Of a DNA stretch of 64,000 nt, positions 28,392 through 36,955 are shown one piece after another. Made by a program: the position numbers and the translations under genes. The first letter of the stretch is position 1; each line of letters begins with the position of its first letter. The stretch comes from Ruminococcaceae bacterium UBA5295 (GTDB taxonomy: Bacteria > Bacillota > Clostridia > Oscillospirales > Acutalibacteraceae): NCBI GenBank assembly GCA_002411365.1, contig DHSD01000027.1, forward strand, positions 46,141-110,140, written 5' to 3'. The notes beneath the pieces were generated by a model. It did not search any database, was not told the origin of the DNA, and saw only the letters and a list, made by a program, of their open reading frames with translations.

Positions 28392-30264
28392 GTTTTTTGC
28401 CCTCTTTTCCCAGCCATATTAAGAGCACCGATATATCGGCAGGGCTTACACCATAAATGCGCGACGCCTGCCCAACGCTTGACGGGCGCACTTTTTGCAG
28501 GCGTTCGCGGGCTTCCGTTCTCAGGCCTGTGAGCTTTAAGTAATCTATATCTGATGGAAGCCTGCGGTTTTCGAGCTTGCGCATCTCATCAATTTGAGAT
28601 TTCTGGCGCTTTATATATCCTTCATATTTAATCGCAATCTCAACATTTTCAAATACTGCGGGCGGAAAATCAGGCCGCCCTTCATCAACTGGTGCGAGTA
28701 TCCCACAGTTAAGCTGAGGGCGGCGGATAAGTTCCTCAAGGCGTACGCCCGTCGTCACGGCAGATGTTCCATGTGAAACAAGGATATCGTTAAGTTCCTG
28801 CGAAGGCGGCAGCACTGTGCGGCGCACCCTTGCAAATTCTTCCTTTTTCTGTTCTTCTTTTTTTTGGAACCTTTTCCACCTGTCGTCCGAAATCAGGCCG
28901 ATTTTTCTGCCAATGGGCGTAAGTCGCTCGTCGGCATTGTCCTGCCTTAATACAAGGCGGTATTCGCTTCTCGAAGTCATCATACGGTATGGTTCATCGG
29001 CGCCTTTTGTAATAAGGTCATCAACAAGGGTGCCAATATAGCTTCCGGCGCGATCAAGTATCATAGGCTCCCTGCCCTGTATTTTCAGGGCAGCATTTAT
29101 TCCTGCAACAATGCCCTGTGCCGCTGCCTCTTCATAGCCGGAGCTGCCGTTAAACTGCCCCGCGCCGTAAAGCCCCGGAAAATCTTTAAACTCAAGTGTC
29201 GCATTAAGCTGAAGCGGGTCGGCACAGTCATACTCTATAGCGTATGCCGTGCGCATTATCTCCACATGCTCAAGACCAGGTATAGTGCGGTAAAACTGTA
29301 GCTGCACATCTTCAGGCAGCGACGTGCTCATGCCCTGAAGATACATTTCTTCCGTATCGAGGCCGCACGGCTCAATAAAAAGCTGATGGCGTTTTTTGTT
29401 TGAAAAGCGTAAAATTTTAGTTTCAATGCTCGGGCAGTAGCGAGGGCCTATGCCAGTGATTCCGCCGGTAAACAACTGGGAGCGGTGGAGATTATCGAGA
29501 ATAATTTTTTTTGTGCGCTCGTTCGTCCATGAAACATAACAGTCGGCGCGGTTTTTACCCGGTGTAAGCGTATCATACGAAAACGGGATAACAGGATCGT
29601 CACCGTGCTGGACTTCAAGCCCGCTGAAATCTATGCTTGAGCGAAGCACACGTGCAGGAGTGCCTGTTTTGAAACGGCGAAGACGTATGCCAAGCTTTTT
29701 TAGCGAATCGGAGAGAAAAGCAGCCGGAAACATTCCGTCAGGCCCGCTCTCATAAGAAACTTCACCGACAAAAATTTTTCCCGAAAGATAAGTGCCTGTT
29801 GCAAAAATCACAGCCTTTGCCTCATACATTGCGCCCATACGCGTAGTAAGGTTCCAAAGCCCATGCTCCCCACGCGAAACATCTACAACCTCTGCCTGTT
29901 TAAGCAGAAGGTCCGGCTGAAGCTCAATCTTATGCTTCATGATTTTGCTGTACTCGCGGCGGTCTATCTGCGCACGGAGCGAATGGACGGCAGGCCCCTT
30001 GCCGCGGTTTAGCATACGGCTCTGAATAAAACATTCGTCCGTCGTGCGCCCCATCTCGCCGCCAAGCGCATCAATTTCACGCACGAGGTGGCCTTTGGCG
30101 GTACCGCCTATAGAAGGGTTGCACGGGCAGTTCCCTACAGCATCAAGGTTAATTGTAAAAATAACTGTCCTGCAGCCAAGACGCGCCGCCGCGAGCGCCG
30201 CTTCAATTCCGGCATGGCCTGCGCCAATCACCGCCACATCTATCTTTCCGGCATCATATGTCAT
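28384..30264 (-). CDS. mnmG: tRNA uridine-5-carboxymethylaminomethyl modification enzyme MnmG
   Basis: MnmG (GidA) with MnmE makes cmnm5U34 in tRNAs reading NNA/NNG codons. The 626-residue flavoprotein has the FAD motif VAVIGAGHAGIEAALAAARLG, CNPSIGGTAKGHLVREIDALGGEMG with its catalytic Cys, RFKTGTPAR, and a C-terminal helical domain (SDIDYLKLTGLRTEARERLQKVRPSSVGQASRI). It lies 79 bp after mnmE and overlaps rsmG. A parS-type site lies within the coding sequence at 28765-28780. Confidence 0.97.
   Translation of the reverse strand: MTYDAGKIDVAVIGAGHAGIEAALAAARLGCRTVIFTINLDAVGNCPCNPSIGGTAKGHLVREIDALGGEMGRTTDECFIQSRMLNRGKGPAVHSLRAQIDRREYSKIMKHKIELQPDLLLKQAEVVDVSRGEHGLWNLTTRMGAMYEAKAVIFATGTYLSGKIFVGEVSYESGPDGMFPAAFLSDSLKKLGIRLRRFKTGTPARVLRSSIDFSGLEVQHGDDPVIPFSYDTLTPGKNRADCYVSWTNERTKKIILDNLHRSQLFTGGITGIGPRYCPSIETKILRFSNKKRHQLFIEPCGLDTEEMYLQGMSTSLPEDVQLQFYRTIPGLEHVEIMRTAYAIEYDCADPLQLNATLEFKDFPGLYGAGQFNGSSGYEEAAAQGIVAGINAALKIQGREPMILDRAGSYIGTLVDDLITKGADEPYRMMTSRSEYRLVLRQDNADERLTPIGRKIGLISDDRWKRFQKKEEQKKEEFARVRRTVLPPSQELNDILVSHGTSAVTTGVRLEELIRRPQLNCGILAPVDEGRPDFPPAVFENVEIAIKYEGYIKRQKSQIDEMRKLENRRLPSDIDYLKLTGLRTEARERLQKVRPSSVGQASRIYGVSPADISVLLIWLGKEGKKHG
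28765..28780. promoter_or_regulatory. parS site 3 (inside mnmG)
   Basis: TGTTCCATGTGAAACA (reverse TGTTTCACATGGAACA) matches parS at 15 of 16 positions with the same A-for-G change in the core as sites 1 and 2. Confidence 0.8.
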
Positions 30265-30343
30265 AGCTAAGAAATTCCTCTCTTTTCAGCCTCTCGGCAC
30301 GGCTTTTAAACGGAATAAAATATCATAGATCAAACCGCCACCA

Positions 30344-31741
30344 TTATTTGCCAACACAAAAATTATGGAATACGGAGTCAACTACCGTTTCGGTTGCGCG
30401 TTCACCTGTCAGCTCAAGGAGGACTGAAATTGCACTTTCAACCGAAACCGTCACAGCGTCAAATGTCATTCCGGAATCCAACGCGTCAAGCGCTTCATTC
30501 ACACAGTCAAGCGCACGCCGCACCTCGTCGCGCTGGCGTTCAGTGAACAGGATGCCCTGCGACGGGTCTAAATCCGATGTTCCAAGTATATCTGTAATCT
30601 CAGCCTCAAGGTCATGAATACCCGTCCCATTTGAGGCAGAAATGGATACTATATGTTTAAATTTGCTTTTAATATACTGTTTGTCTATTTTTTCAGGCAA
30701 ATCACACTTGTTTATAACCGCCACACAAGCTGCATTTTTCAGCTTTTCAATAAGCTCAAAATCAGCGGCGCCAAGCTCATGGGAATTATCAAACACAGCA
30801 AGCACAAGCTGAGCCGTTCCGATTCTCCGGAATGCGCGCTTTACACCAATGCTTTCGACTGGGTCGTCAGTGTCACGCACACCTGCAGTGTCGGCAAGGC
30901 GCAGAGGTATGCCGCCAAAAATAACTGTATCCTCGACAACATCGCGCGTCGTCCCCGCATACTGCGTAACTATAGACCTGTCGCACCCTGCGAGGAGATT
31001 CATAAGCGTAGATTTTCCAACATTCGGCTTTCCGGCAATCACGGTATCCACACCTTCGCGGAAAACACGGCCTTCGTCGAATTGCCGCAGGAGGCTCTCG
31101 AGCTCTTTTTTTGCATAAGACAAAGAAGACCGAAGCCCATCTGGAGTAACCTGCGGTATGTCGTCGTCAGGATAATCTGCCCATGCCGAAAGGTGTGCAG
31201 CAATGCCCGTAAGCCCGACGCGTATTTTTTTAATGCGTTTTTCGAGAGCGCCGTCATGGCCTGCAAGTGCTGTTTTAGCTGCCTGTTCACCCTGCGCGCC
31301 TATTATCTGCATAACCGACTCGGCTTCCGTAAGCCCCATCTTGCCATTCACAAATGCGCGCCGTGTAAACTCACCCGGCCCTGCCGGAACAGCGCCGTCC
31401 TCAAAAACAGCTTTAAGGAGGCGGCGCGTCACATATACTCCGCCATGGCATGAAAGTTCAACCACATCTTCTCCGGTAAAGCTTGCAGGAGCCCGGAAAT
31501 TAAGTGCAATAGCTTCATCTATATCGCCCTTGCTGTCATGTACTCTGCCGTAAAGGGCGCGATATCCGCGTATATCACCGAGCTTTTTGCCGTGTGCAGA
31601 AGTAAAAACACGGTCTGCCACATCACGGGCACGCGGCCCTGAAATGCGGACTATGCCTATAGCGCCTGGCGCCTGCGCCGTTGAAATCGCCGCGATAGTG
31701 TCGCCTGATGGGTGATAAGCAAAATTTATATTTCTGTCCAC
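30344..31741 (-). CDS. mnmE: tRNA modification GTPase MnmE
   Basis: MnmE is the GTPase partner of MnmG. The 465-residue protein has the N-terminal folate-binding domain (DTIAAISTAQAPGAIGIVRISG), the helical domain, the inserted G domain (VIAGKPNVGKSTLMNLLAG, DTAGVRDTDDPVESIG, NKCD) and the C-terminal CVGK with the essential Cys. The start MDRNINFAYHP has GGGGGAG upstream. It heads the mnmE-mnmG-rsmG run. Confidence 0.97.
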   Translation of the reverse strand: MDRNINFAYHPSGDTIAAISTAQAPGAIGIVRISGPRARDVADRVFTSAHGKKLGDIRGYRALYGRVHDSKGDIDEAIALNFRAPASFTGEDVVELSCHGGVYVTRRLLKAVFEDGAVPAGPGEFTRRAFVNGKMGLTEAESVMQIIGAQGEQAAKTALAGHDGALEKRIKKIRVGLTGIAAHLSAWADYPDDDIPQVTPDGLRSSLSYAKKELESLLRQFDEGRVFREGVDTVIAGKPNVGKSTLMNLLAGCDRSIVTQYAGTTRDVVEDTVIFGGIPLRLADTAGVRDTDDPVESIGVKRAFRRIGTAQLVLAVFDNSHELGAADFELIEKLKNAACVAVINKCDLPEKIDKQYIKSKFKHIVSISASNGTGIHDLEAEITDILGTSDLDPSQGILFTERQRDEVRRALDCVNEALDALDSGMTFDAVTVSVESAISVLLELTGERATETVVDSVFHNFCVGK

Positions 31742-31833
31742 CAGAAAACTCCCCCATTATAAACAACAATGTGTATTTAAATTAGTATAATAAACTAACG
31801 GTATATAGATATACATTTCCCGTAATTTCACAA

Positions 31834-31862
31834 ACAGGGAAAGGCAGTAAGCCTTTCCCTGT
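31834..31862 (-). terminator. Hairpin terminator after jag
   Basis: ACAGGGAAAGGC/GCCTTTCCCTGT 12-bp perfect stem with a short T run on the minus strand, separating the rpmH-jag operon from mnmE. Confidence 0.75.
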
Positions 31863-31890
31863 CTATTTCATATTCACAGTATTGCAAAAT

Positions 31891-32724
31891 TTACTTTTTA
31901 ATATCAACGCGGCCGTAAAGAGGGCCCTCACCTTCAGATCTCGGTTTTTCATCATTTTGCTGCAGTTGTGATGAAGCACCGTTCTTCTCAGCAGGCAAAG
32001 GCGGTCTATCCTCTTTCCCGCCATACGTTTTTTTCTGGTTAATAGGCTGCTGCCTGCGGTACATATTATTATACCTGCCTCCGCGGCGCGGATTTTTCTC
32101 ACCCGCAACAGGCCCTATTACCACATGGCGTTCAAGGTTTTCGCCTTCAGACCACGATTTTGCCCCCTCGACTGTCTGCACCGAAGTATGGATTATGCGG
32201 CGCTCGTAAGGATTCATAGGCTCAAGCGAAACATTTCTCCCAAGGCGCAGGCTCTTTTCTGCCATCTTTTTGCCGAGCGACTCAAGTGTCTGGCACCGCT
32301 TCTCGCGGTAATTGCCAATATCAAGCGCAATGCGGTAATACTCGTGCCCCGCATGGTTTGCAACAAGGCCGGTCAGGTACTGGAGCGCATCGAGCGTTTC
32401 ACCGCGGTGGCCTATCACAAAACCTATATCGTCGCCTGTCAAGTTAAGCAGTGCACCGCTTTCATTTTTCTGTATATCCACATGCACATTTCCTACTCCC
32501 ATGCATGTAAGCACATTCTGCAAATATCCCTCTGCAACTTCAGCCGGACCATCTTCAACATAAACACGCACTTTTGCCGGGCTGCCACCAAAAAGGCCGA
32601 ATGTTTTTTTCGTCGGCATCTGCAGGATCTCGAATTTTGCATCATAAGAGTTCACACCGAGTTTCTTGCAGCCATCTTCCTTGGCAAGTTCAACAGTATC
32701 TCCAATTCCGATTGCTTCTTTCAT
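31891..32724 (-). CDS. jag: RNA-binding protein Jag (KhpB/EloR)
   Basis: Jag binds RNA with KhpA and affects cell elongation in Gram-positives. The 277-residue protein has the Jag-N domain (residues 1-52), a KH domain (LTGDDIGFVIGHRGETLDALQYL) and an R3H domain (LEPMNPYERRIIHTSVQT, ERHVVIGP), then a disordered tail of about 70 residues rich in Arg, Gly, Asn and Gln. The start at 32724 (MKEAIGIG) follows GGGAGGC. Always next to yidC in this locus. Confidence 0.94.
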   Translation of the reverse strand: MKEAIGIGDTVELAKEDGCKKLGVNSYDAKFEILQMPTKKTFGLFGGSPAKVRVYVEDGPAEVAEGYLQNVLTCMGVGNVHVDIQKNESGALLNLTGDDIGFVIGHRGETLDALQYLTGLVANHAGHEYYRIALDIGNYREKRCQTLESLGKKMAEKSLRLGRNVSLEPMNPYERRIIHTSVQTVEGAKSWSEGENLERHVVIGPVAGEKNPRRGGRYNNMYRRQQPINQKKTYGGKEDRPPLPAEKNGASSQLQQNDEKPRSEGEGPLYGRVDIKK

Positions 32725-32772
32725 TTTCAGCTGCCTCCCAAAAAACACATCAATTTACGTGCACAAACAAAC

Positions 32773-33774
32773 TTACTTTCGGCGTTTCTGCGTTTTTGCC
32801 ATTTTCTTTTCATCATCATTAGGCATATATGCCCTGGCAGGCAGTGGCTTTGTGGCAGCTTCTTCATGCTCGAGAAGCGCTATGTGGCGTGCTTCCGCCT
32901 GGGCATTTAAATCATCCATGCCATACCAGACGTTGAGTATTACTATCTTGATAAAACCGACTATGCTCGAAATGATCCAGTAAAAGCCGACGGCCGCAGG
33001 AACAGTGCAGGCAAACCATGCGGAAATGAATGCCATGAAATAAAACATGAATTTCATGCAGCCTTGCTGCTGCTGCATAGACGGTTGCATCTTAAAAGAC
33101 ATGTACTGTGTGAGGAGATATACAACAAGGCAAAACACTGGTATAACCCATAGGTTAGAGCGGAAAAGTGTGCCAAATATATTTGACGCATCACACGGTG
33201 TGTCAAGCAGGTTGAGGCCGCAGAACATAAAGCCGTGGCTGAAAGACTGCAGGCGTGCCGTTTCGCCTGCGCTAAACATGGTTAAATACGGGCTGAGACT
33301 TGCAAAGTTCTTCACTATCCCAATCTGCGCATATTGGGCATTTGAAACCCCGTTAATGCCTGGTATCCTTCCAAGCATATCGAGCGCTTTGCCTATGGCA
33401 TCATTTGAGATATGCAATGCATTCGAAAGCGGGTTCTGCACAGTGTAAAACAGGCCAATCATTACAAGAAAAGGAAGTATCATAGTAAAGCAGCCGCCTG
33501 CAGGATTGACGCCTTCTTTTTCGTACAGCTTCTCCATCTCTATTTGCATACGCTGCTTGTCTTTAGCATATTTTTTCTGAATCTGCTGCTGCTTCAATGT
33601 AAGTTTTCCTGTTGCAGCCATTGAGCGCTGCTGCTTAATCGAAAAAGGGAACAGCAAAGCATTGACAATCACAGTAAACATGATAATGGCCACACCGTAG
33701 TTTTTTACAAGAATATACAGCCACCACAGCGGATAACCCAAAATGCTGCCGAAAAAATTGAAGATATTGTTCAT
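32773..33774 (-). CDS. yidC: Membrane protein insertase YidC
   Basis: YidC/SpoIIIJ inserts proteins into the cytoplasmic membrane. The 333-residue protein has the conserved core with hydrophobic segments near residues 20-45, 95-115 and 205-300, the amphipathic basic loop SIKQQRSMAATGKLTLKQ, KEGVNPAGGCFTMILPFLVMIGLFYTV and GFYWIISSIVGF. A long loop between the second and third core segments is larger than in Bacillus. There is no lipoprotein signal, as in clostridial YidC. C-terminal tail basic. Confidence 0.93.
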   Translation of the reverse strand: MNNIFNFFGSILGYPLWWLYILVKNYGVAIIMFTVIVNALLFPFSIKQQRSMAATGKLTLKQQQIQKKYAKDKQRMQIEMEKLYEKEGVNPAGGCFTMILPFLVMIGLFYTVQNPLSNALHISNDAIGKALDMLGRIPGINGVSNAQYAQIGIVKNFASLSPYLTMFSAGETARLQSFSHGFMFCGLNLLDTPCDASNIFGTLFRSNLWVIPVFCLVVYLLTQYMSFKMQPSMQQQQGCMKFMFYFMAFISAWFACTVPAAVGFYWIISSIVGFIKIVILNVWYGMDDLNAQAEARHIALLEHEEAATKPLPARAYMPNDDEKKMAKTQKRRK

Positions 33775-33799
33775 GCAGAAAATTCTCCTCTAATTTGCT

Positions 33800-34027
33800 T
33801 CAGTGCCTGACTTTCTTCTCAGGAACAGGGTCATATCCGCCTCTGCTGAAAGGATTGCAGCGCAAAAAGCGGAAAAGCGCAAGAAAAAAACCTTTAAAAG
33901 CTCCAAAACGCTCAATGGCCTGAATCGCGTAATTCGAACAGGTCGGGTAATAAATACAGCAGGGCCTTTTAAGAGGTGAAATTGCCCTTTGGTAAAAACG
34001 TATAACAGCTATCATAATCTTTTTCAT
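33800..34027 (-). CDS. yidD: Membrane protein insertion efficiency factor YidD
   Basis: The 75-residue protein is a classic YidD: RFYQRAISPLKRPCCIYYPTCSNYAIQAIERFGAFKG, FRFLRCNPFSRGGYDPVP, with the conserved Cys residues. It is a small membrane-associated helper of YidC. It lies between rnpA and yidC, 25 bp before the latter. Confidence 0.95.
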   Translation of the reverse strand: MKKIMIAVIRFYQRAISPLKRPCCIYYPTCSNYAIQAIERFGAFKGFFLALFRFLRCNPFSRGGYDPVPEKKVRH

Positions 34028-34056
34028 AATCTAAAACCAAAATTAACAAATATAAG

Positions 34057-34392
34057 TTAAGAGAAAATGCCGGCACTTTTAAGGTGCCGCTCCATTGCGT
34101 GACATACTTCGCCGCATTTTACAAAAGATGTTTTTTTCCTCGCGACAAAAACGATGTCATAGCCTGGGCGCACGTGACCCTGAATAATGCGGAAAGATTC
34201 CTTTATAACTCTGCGTGAGCGGTTCCGGTGTACCGCATTGCCTATTTTCTTCCCTGTAGTAATACCAACACGCAGCAACTTTCTCCTGTTTTTAAAAACA
34301 TAAGAAACAAGCACCGGGCTCACATAGCACTTCCCGCGCGCATACACCCTCTGAAATTCCCTGTTTTCCCTTATGGGTTCATAACTTATCAT
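34057..34392 (-). CDS. rnpA: Ribonuclease P protein component
   Basis: RnpA is the protein subunit of the tRNA 5'-processing ribozyme. The 111-residue protein has NREFQRVYARGKCYVSP, VGITTGKKIGNAVHRNRSRRVIKE (the RNR motif) and YDIVFVARKKT. AGGAG precedes the ATG closely. Part of rpmH-rnpA-yidD-yidC-jag. Confidence 0.95.
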   Translation of the reverse strand: MISYEPIRENREFQRVYARGKCYVSPVLVSYVFKNRRKLLRVGITTGKKIGNAVHRNRSRRVIKESFRIIQGHVRPGYDIVFVARKKTSFVKCGEVCHAMERHLKSAGIFS

Positions 34393-34511
34393 TTATCTCC
34401 TGCTGTTTTCAAAAATTTAATAAAAGCACAGGGAAAATTAAAAAATCACCCTGCGTTACAAACATTCATAGTAAGCGGCGGGCAGCATCTATTCCGCCGC
34501 ACATGCAGAAC

Positions 34512-34646
34512 TCAATAGGAAATACGTGTCCTTCCTTTTGCCCTGCGGCGTGAAAGCACCTTGCGTCCGTCAGCTGTAGACATACGCTTACGGAAACCAT
34601 GTTCTTTCTGGCGGTGCAGTTTTTTAGGTTGATAAGTTCTAAGCAT
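34512..34646 (-). CDS. rpmH: 50S ribosomal protein L34
   Basis: A 44-residue ORF reads MLRTYQPKKLHRQKEHGFRK followed by RMSTADGRKVLSRRRAKGR and a short end, the complete L34 sequence. GAAAGGAGGTC stands before the ATG at 34646. It heads the operon rpmH-rnpA-yidD-yidC-jag and lies divergently from dnaA across the origin. Confidence 0.97.
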   Translation of the reverse strand: MLRTYQPKKLHRQKEHGFRKRMSTADGRKVLSRRRAKGRTRISY

Positions 34647-34686
34647 GGTAAGACCTCCTTTCGGGTAAAACTGCGTTCTTCATAAA

Positions 34687-34716
34687 ATTATAATCTATCT
34701 TTTTGTAGACTGTCAA
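34687..34716 (-). promoter_or_regulatory. Sigma-A promoter of rpmH
   Basis: Minus strand TTGACA (34711-34716), 18-base spacer, TATAAT (34687-34692). Confidence 0.85.
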
Positions 34717-35156
34717 CCGGCAGCAGCAAGTAAAGTAGTCTTAAACATGACGCAGTTCAAATGAGCCTGTCCTCATATTTACTGTTTAAGGCAGACTTAA
34801 GGCTTATAAGGTTTACTATATCACAAGATAAACAGATTGAAAAGAAAAAATTGAAAAATTGCGCCATTAAACGGCTAAAAACCGAAAAATCATATTTGCG
34901 GCGAAATAAAAGCGCAAAAGCCATATAAAATGTTTAAGGCATTCCGTTTTTCAAAATTATCCCTTTTTATACTTTTTCACAATTCTAACATATTAACCTG
35001 TTAATTCTTAATGTAATGGCTTTAATAAGCACATACGTTCTAAAAGCCGCAGAATAAGCTGTAATGCCCGTTTTTGCAGGCTGCTTTAAATTAAGAAAGT
35101 GCCCTTTTAAAAGCATGTGGGCCACATGGAGGCGCAGAAACATACAAAACAGTTAT
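34717..35156. other. AT-rich intergenic region upstream of dnaA
   Basis: This gap between divergent rpmH and dnaA has no gene. I find no exact TTATCCACA box; there are weak TTTTCAC words and a perfect palindrome CATGTGG-G-CCACATG at 35114-35128, 29 bp upstream of the dnaA -35, a plausible operator. It corresponds to the upstream part of a bipartite origin in relatives. Confidence 0.5.
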
Positions 35157-35185
35157 TTGAAATGCGTAAAGATTTGTGATATGAT
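35157..35185 (+). promoter_or_regulatory. Sigma-A promoter of dnaA
   Basis: TTGAAA (35157-35162), 17-base spacer, TATGAT (35180-35185), giving a 5' leader of about 125 bases. Confidence 0.75.
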
Positions 35186-35318
35186 AATAAACGGGTCTTT
35201 TTGCTTTACAGAAAAAACAAAGGGTTGAAAATTTCTTTTGTTTAAAAAATTTTCACAGGCAGACAAGAACCTGCCCAAATAAACTTCTTGCTTAAAAAAA
35301 ACGAGGTATTAATTCGTA

Positions 35319-36632
35319 ATGGAATCTTTTTCGGAAGTATGGAATCTGGTCTGCGCTTACTGCAAAAGCCGGATTACGGAAATTGCTTTTTCTACATGGA
35401 TAAGCAGAATTGAGCCCGTCACCCTTGACTTTACAAGTGGCGTAGCGGTGCTTAGAGTTCCTAATGAGCTCCATCGCCAGACCATTATGCATTATTATAT
35501 GGATCTTCTTGAAGAGGCTTTCCGTGAAATTTTCAGCCAGGAAATCCAAATACGCATTGTTACGCCAGAAGAAACTGCAAACGAAAAGAAAAAAAAAGAA
35601 GAGATACCTTCAAACGAAAATTACGAATTCACATTCGATACATTTATTGTAGGCCCGTCAAACAAGTTTGCGCACGCCGCCTCAATGGCAGTTGCAAACA
35701 AGCCGGCGGCCCTTTATAACCCTCTTTTTATATATGGTAACTCAGGCCTTGGCAAAACACACCTACTTTACGCAATCAGAAACGAAATAAGCCATACACA
35801 TCCTGAAATGGACATTGTATATATAAAAGGCGACGAGTTCACAAACGAACTGATCGAAGCTATCAGGCGAGGCACAACAGGTGATTTTCACCAGCGCTAC
35901 CGGCATGCCGACGTCCTTCTTGTAGACGATATCCAGTTTATTGCCGGCAAGGAGTCAACACAGGAAGAGTTCTTCCATACTTTCAATACATTATATGAGG
36001 CAAAAAAGCAGATAGTCTTGACCTCAGACCGTCCGCCAAAAGATATTGCCACACTGGAAGAACGCCTGCTTACAAGATTTGAATGGGGCCTTACTGCAGA
36101 TATACAGCCGCCTGACTTTGAAACACGCATTGCCATCATAAAGCGCAAAGCGGAACTCCTGCAGATTGAGCTTCCTGACAATGTCATCGAATACATAGCC
36201 AACAGGCTGAAAAACAATATACGCCAGCTTGAAGGCGCCGTGAAAAAGATGAAGGCATTCCATCTTCTTAACGGCGATTCATATAATATCCAGACAGCGC
36301 AGGCTGCCATACGCGACATAATAAACAACGACCAGCCAACACCGCTTACAGTAGAAAAAATAATCGACGAAGTAGCGCGCACATTTGGCACAACGGGAGA
36401 AGACATACGCTCTTCAAAGCGTGCAGCGACAATTTCAAGTGCAAGGCAGGTAGCCATGTATGTTGTGCGCGAGATAACACAGATGCCAATGCAGGCAATA
36501 GGCCGGGAGTTTGGCGGGCGCGACCACTCTACAGTTGTCTACGCCATACAGCAGGTAGAGAAAAATGCAGCCAAAGACCCGAAGATAAAGGCAACAGTTG
36601 ACGACATTATTAAAAATATACGCGACCGTTAG
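35319..36632 (+). CDS. dnaA: Chromosomal replication initiator DnaA
   Basis: DnaA binds origin boxes and opens the DNA. The 437-residue protein has domain I (residues 1-75), a short charged linker, the AAA+ domain III with Walker A YGNSGLGKTHLLYAI and Walker B VLLVDDIQFIAGKE, and the domain IV DNA-binding signature AIGREFGGRDHSTVVYAIQQVE. The start MESFSEVWN follows GAGG by 12 bases, rather far, but the next upstream in-frame codon set ends in a stop. First gene of the plus-strand replication cluster. Confidence 0.97.
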   Translation: MESFSEVWNLVCAYCKSRITEIAFSTWISRIEPVTLDFTSGVAVLRVPNELHRQTIMHYYMDLLEEAFREIFSQEIQIRIVTPEETANEKKKKEEIPSNENYEFTFDTFIVGPSNKFAHAASMAVANKPAALYNPLFIYGNSGLGKTHLLYAIRNEISHTHPEMDIVYIKGDEFTNELIEAIRRGTTGDFHQRYRHADVLLVDDIQFIAGKESTQEEFFHTFNTLYEAKKQIVLTSDRPPKDIATLEERLLTRFEWGLTADIQPPDFETRIAIIKRKAELLQIELPDNVIEYIANRLKNNIRQLEGAVKKMKAFHLLNGDSYNIQTAQAAIRDIINNDQPTPLTVEKIIDEVARTFGTTGEDIRSSKRAATISSARQVAMYVVREITQMPMQAIGREFGGRDHSTVVYAIQQVEKNAAKDPKIKATVDDIIKNIRDR

Positions 36633-36955
36633 TAATTTTTTAAAATGCCAAAAAGTTAAGATATATTTTAACTTTTAACTTTTTAGTTGAAAAGCATAAA
36701 AATCAGTTTATAAATCTCAGGCGACTTTTAAACTAAATTTTCAACTTTCCCCACAAGGTTTTCAACATACAGTTAAATATTCATTTTCCAGTTTTCTTTT
36801 CAACATTTTCCAAACATTCAAAAGCTGAAAAAATGATACAAAAAAATCGATGAATACTGAGTTTTCACCTGTTTTCAACATTTCAGCATATACTACTCCT
36901 AATGCTGAAAAATATCTTACTTACTCGATTAAAAACGGAGGCGGATAATTCCGAC
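36633..36955. other. Putative oriC: AT-rich region with repeated TTTTCAACA words
   Basis: Between dnaA and dnaN are three same-strand copies of TTTTCAACA (36759-36767, 36797-36805, 36872-36880), TTTTCAACT at 36738-36746 and, inverted, 36685-36693, and TTTTCACCT at 36862-36870. No canonical TTATCCACA is present, so these may be the local DnaA boxes. The segment 36632-36690 is nearly pure A/T and could be the unwinding element. Gene orientation also switches here. Confidence 0.6.
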
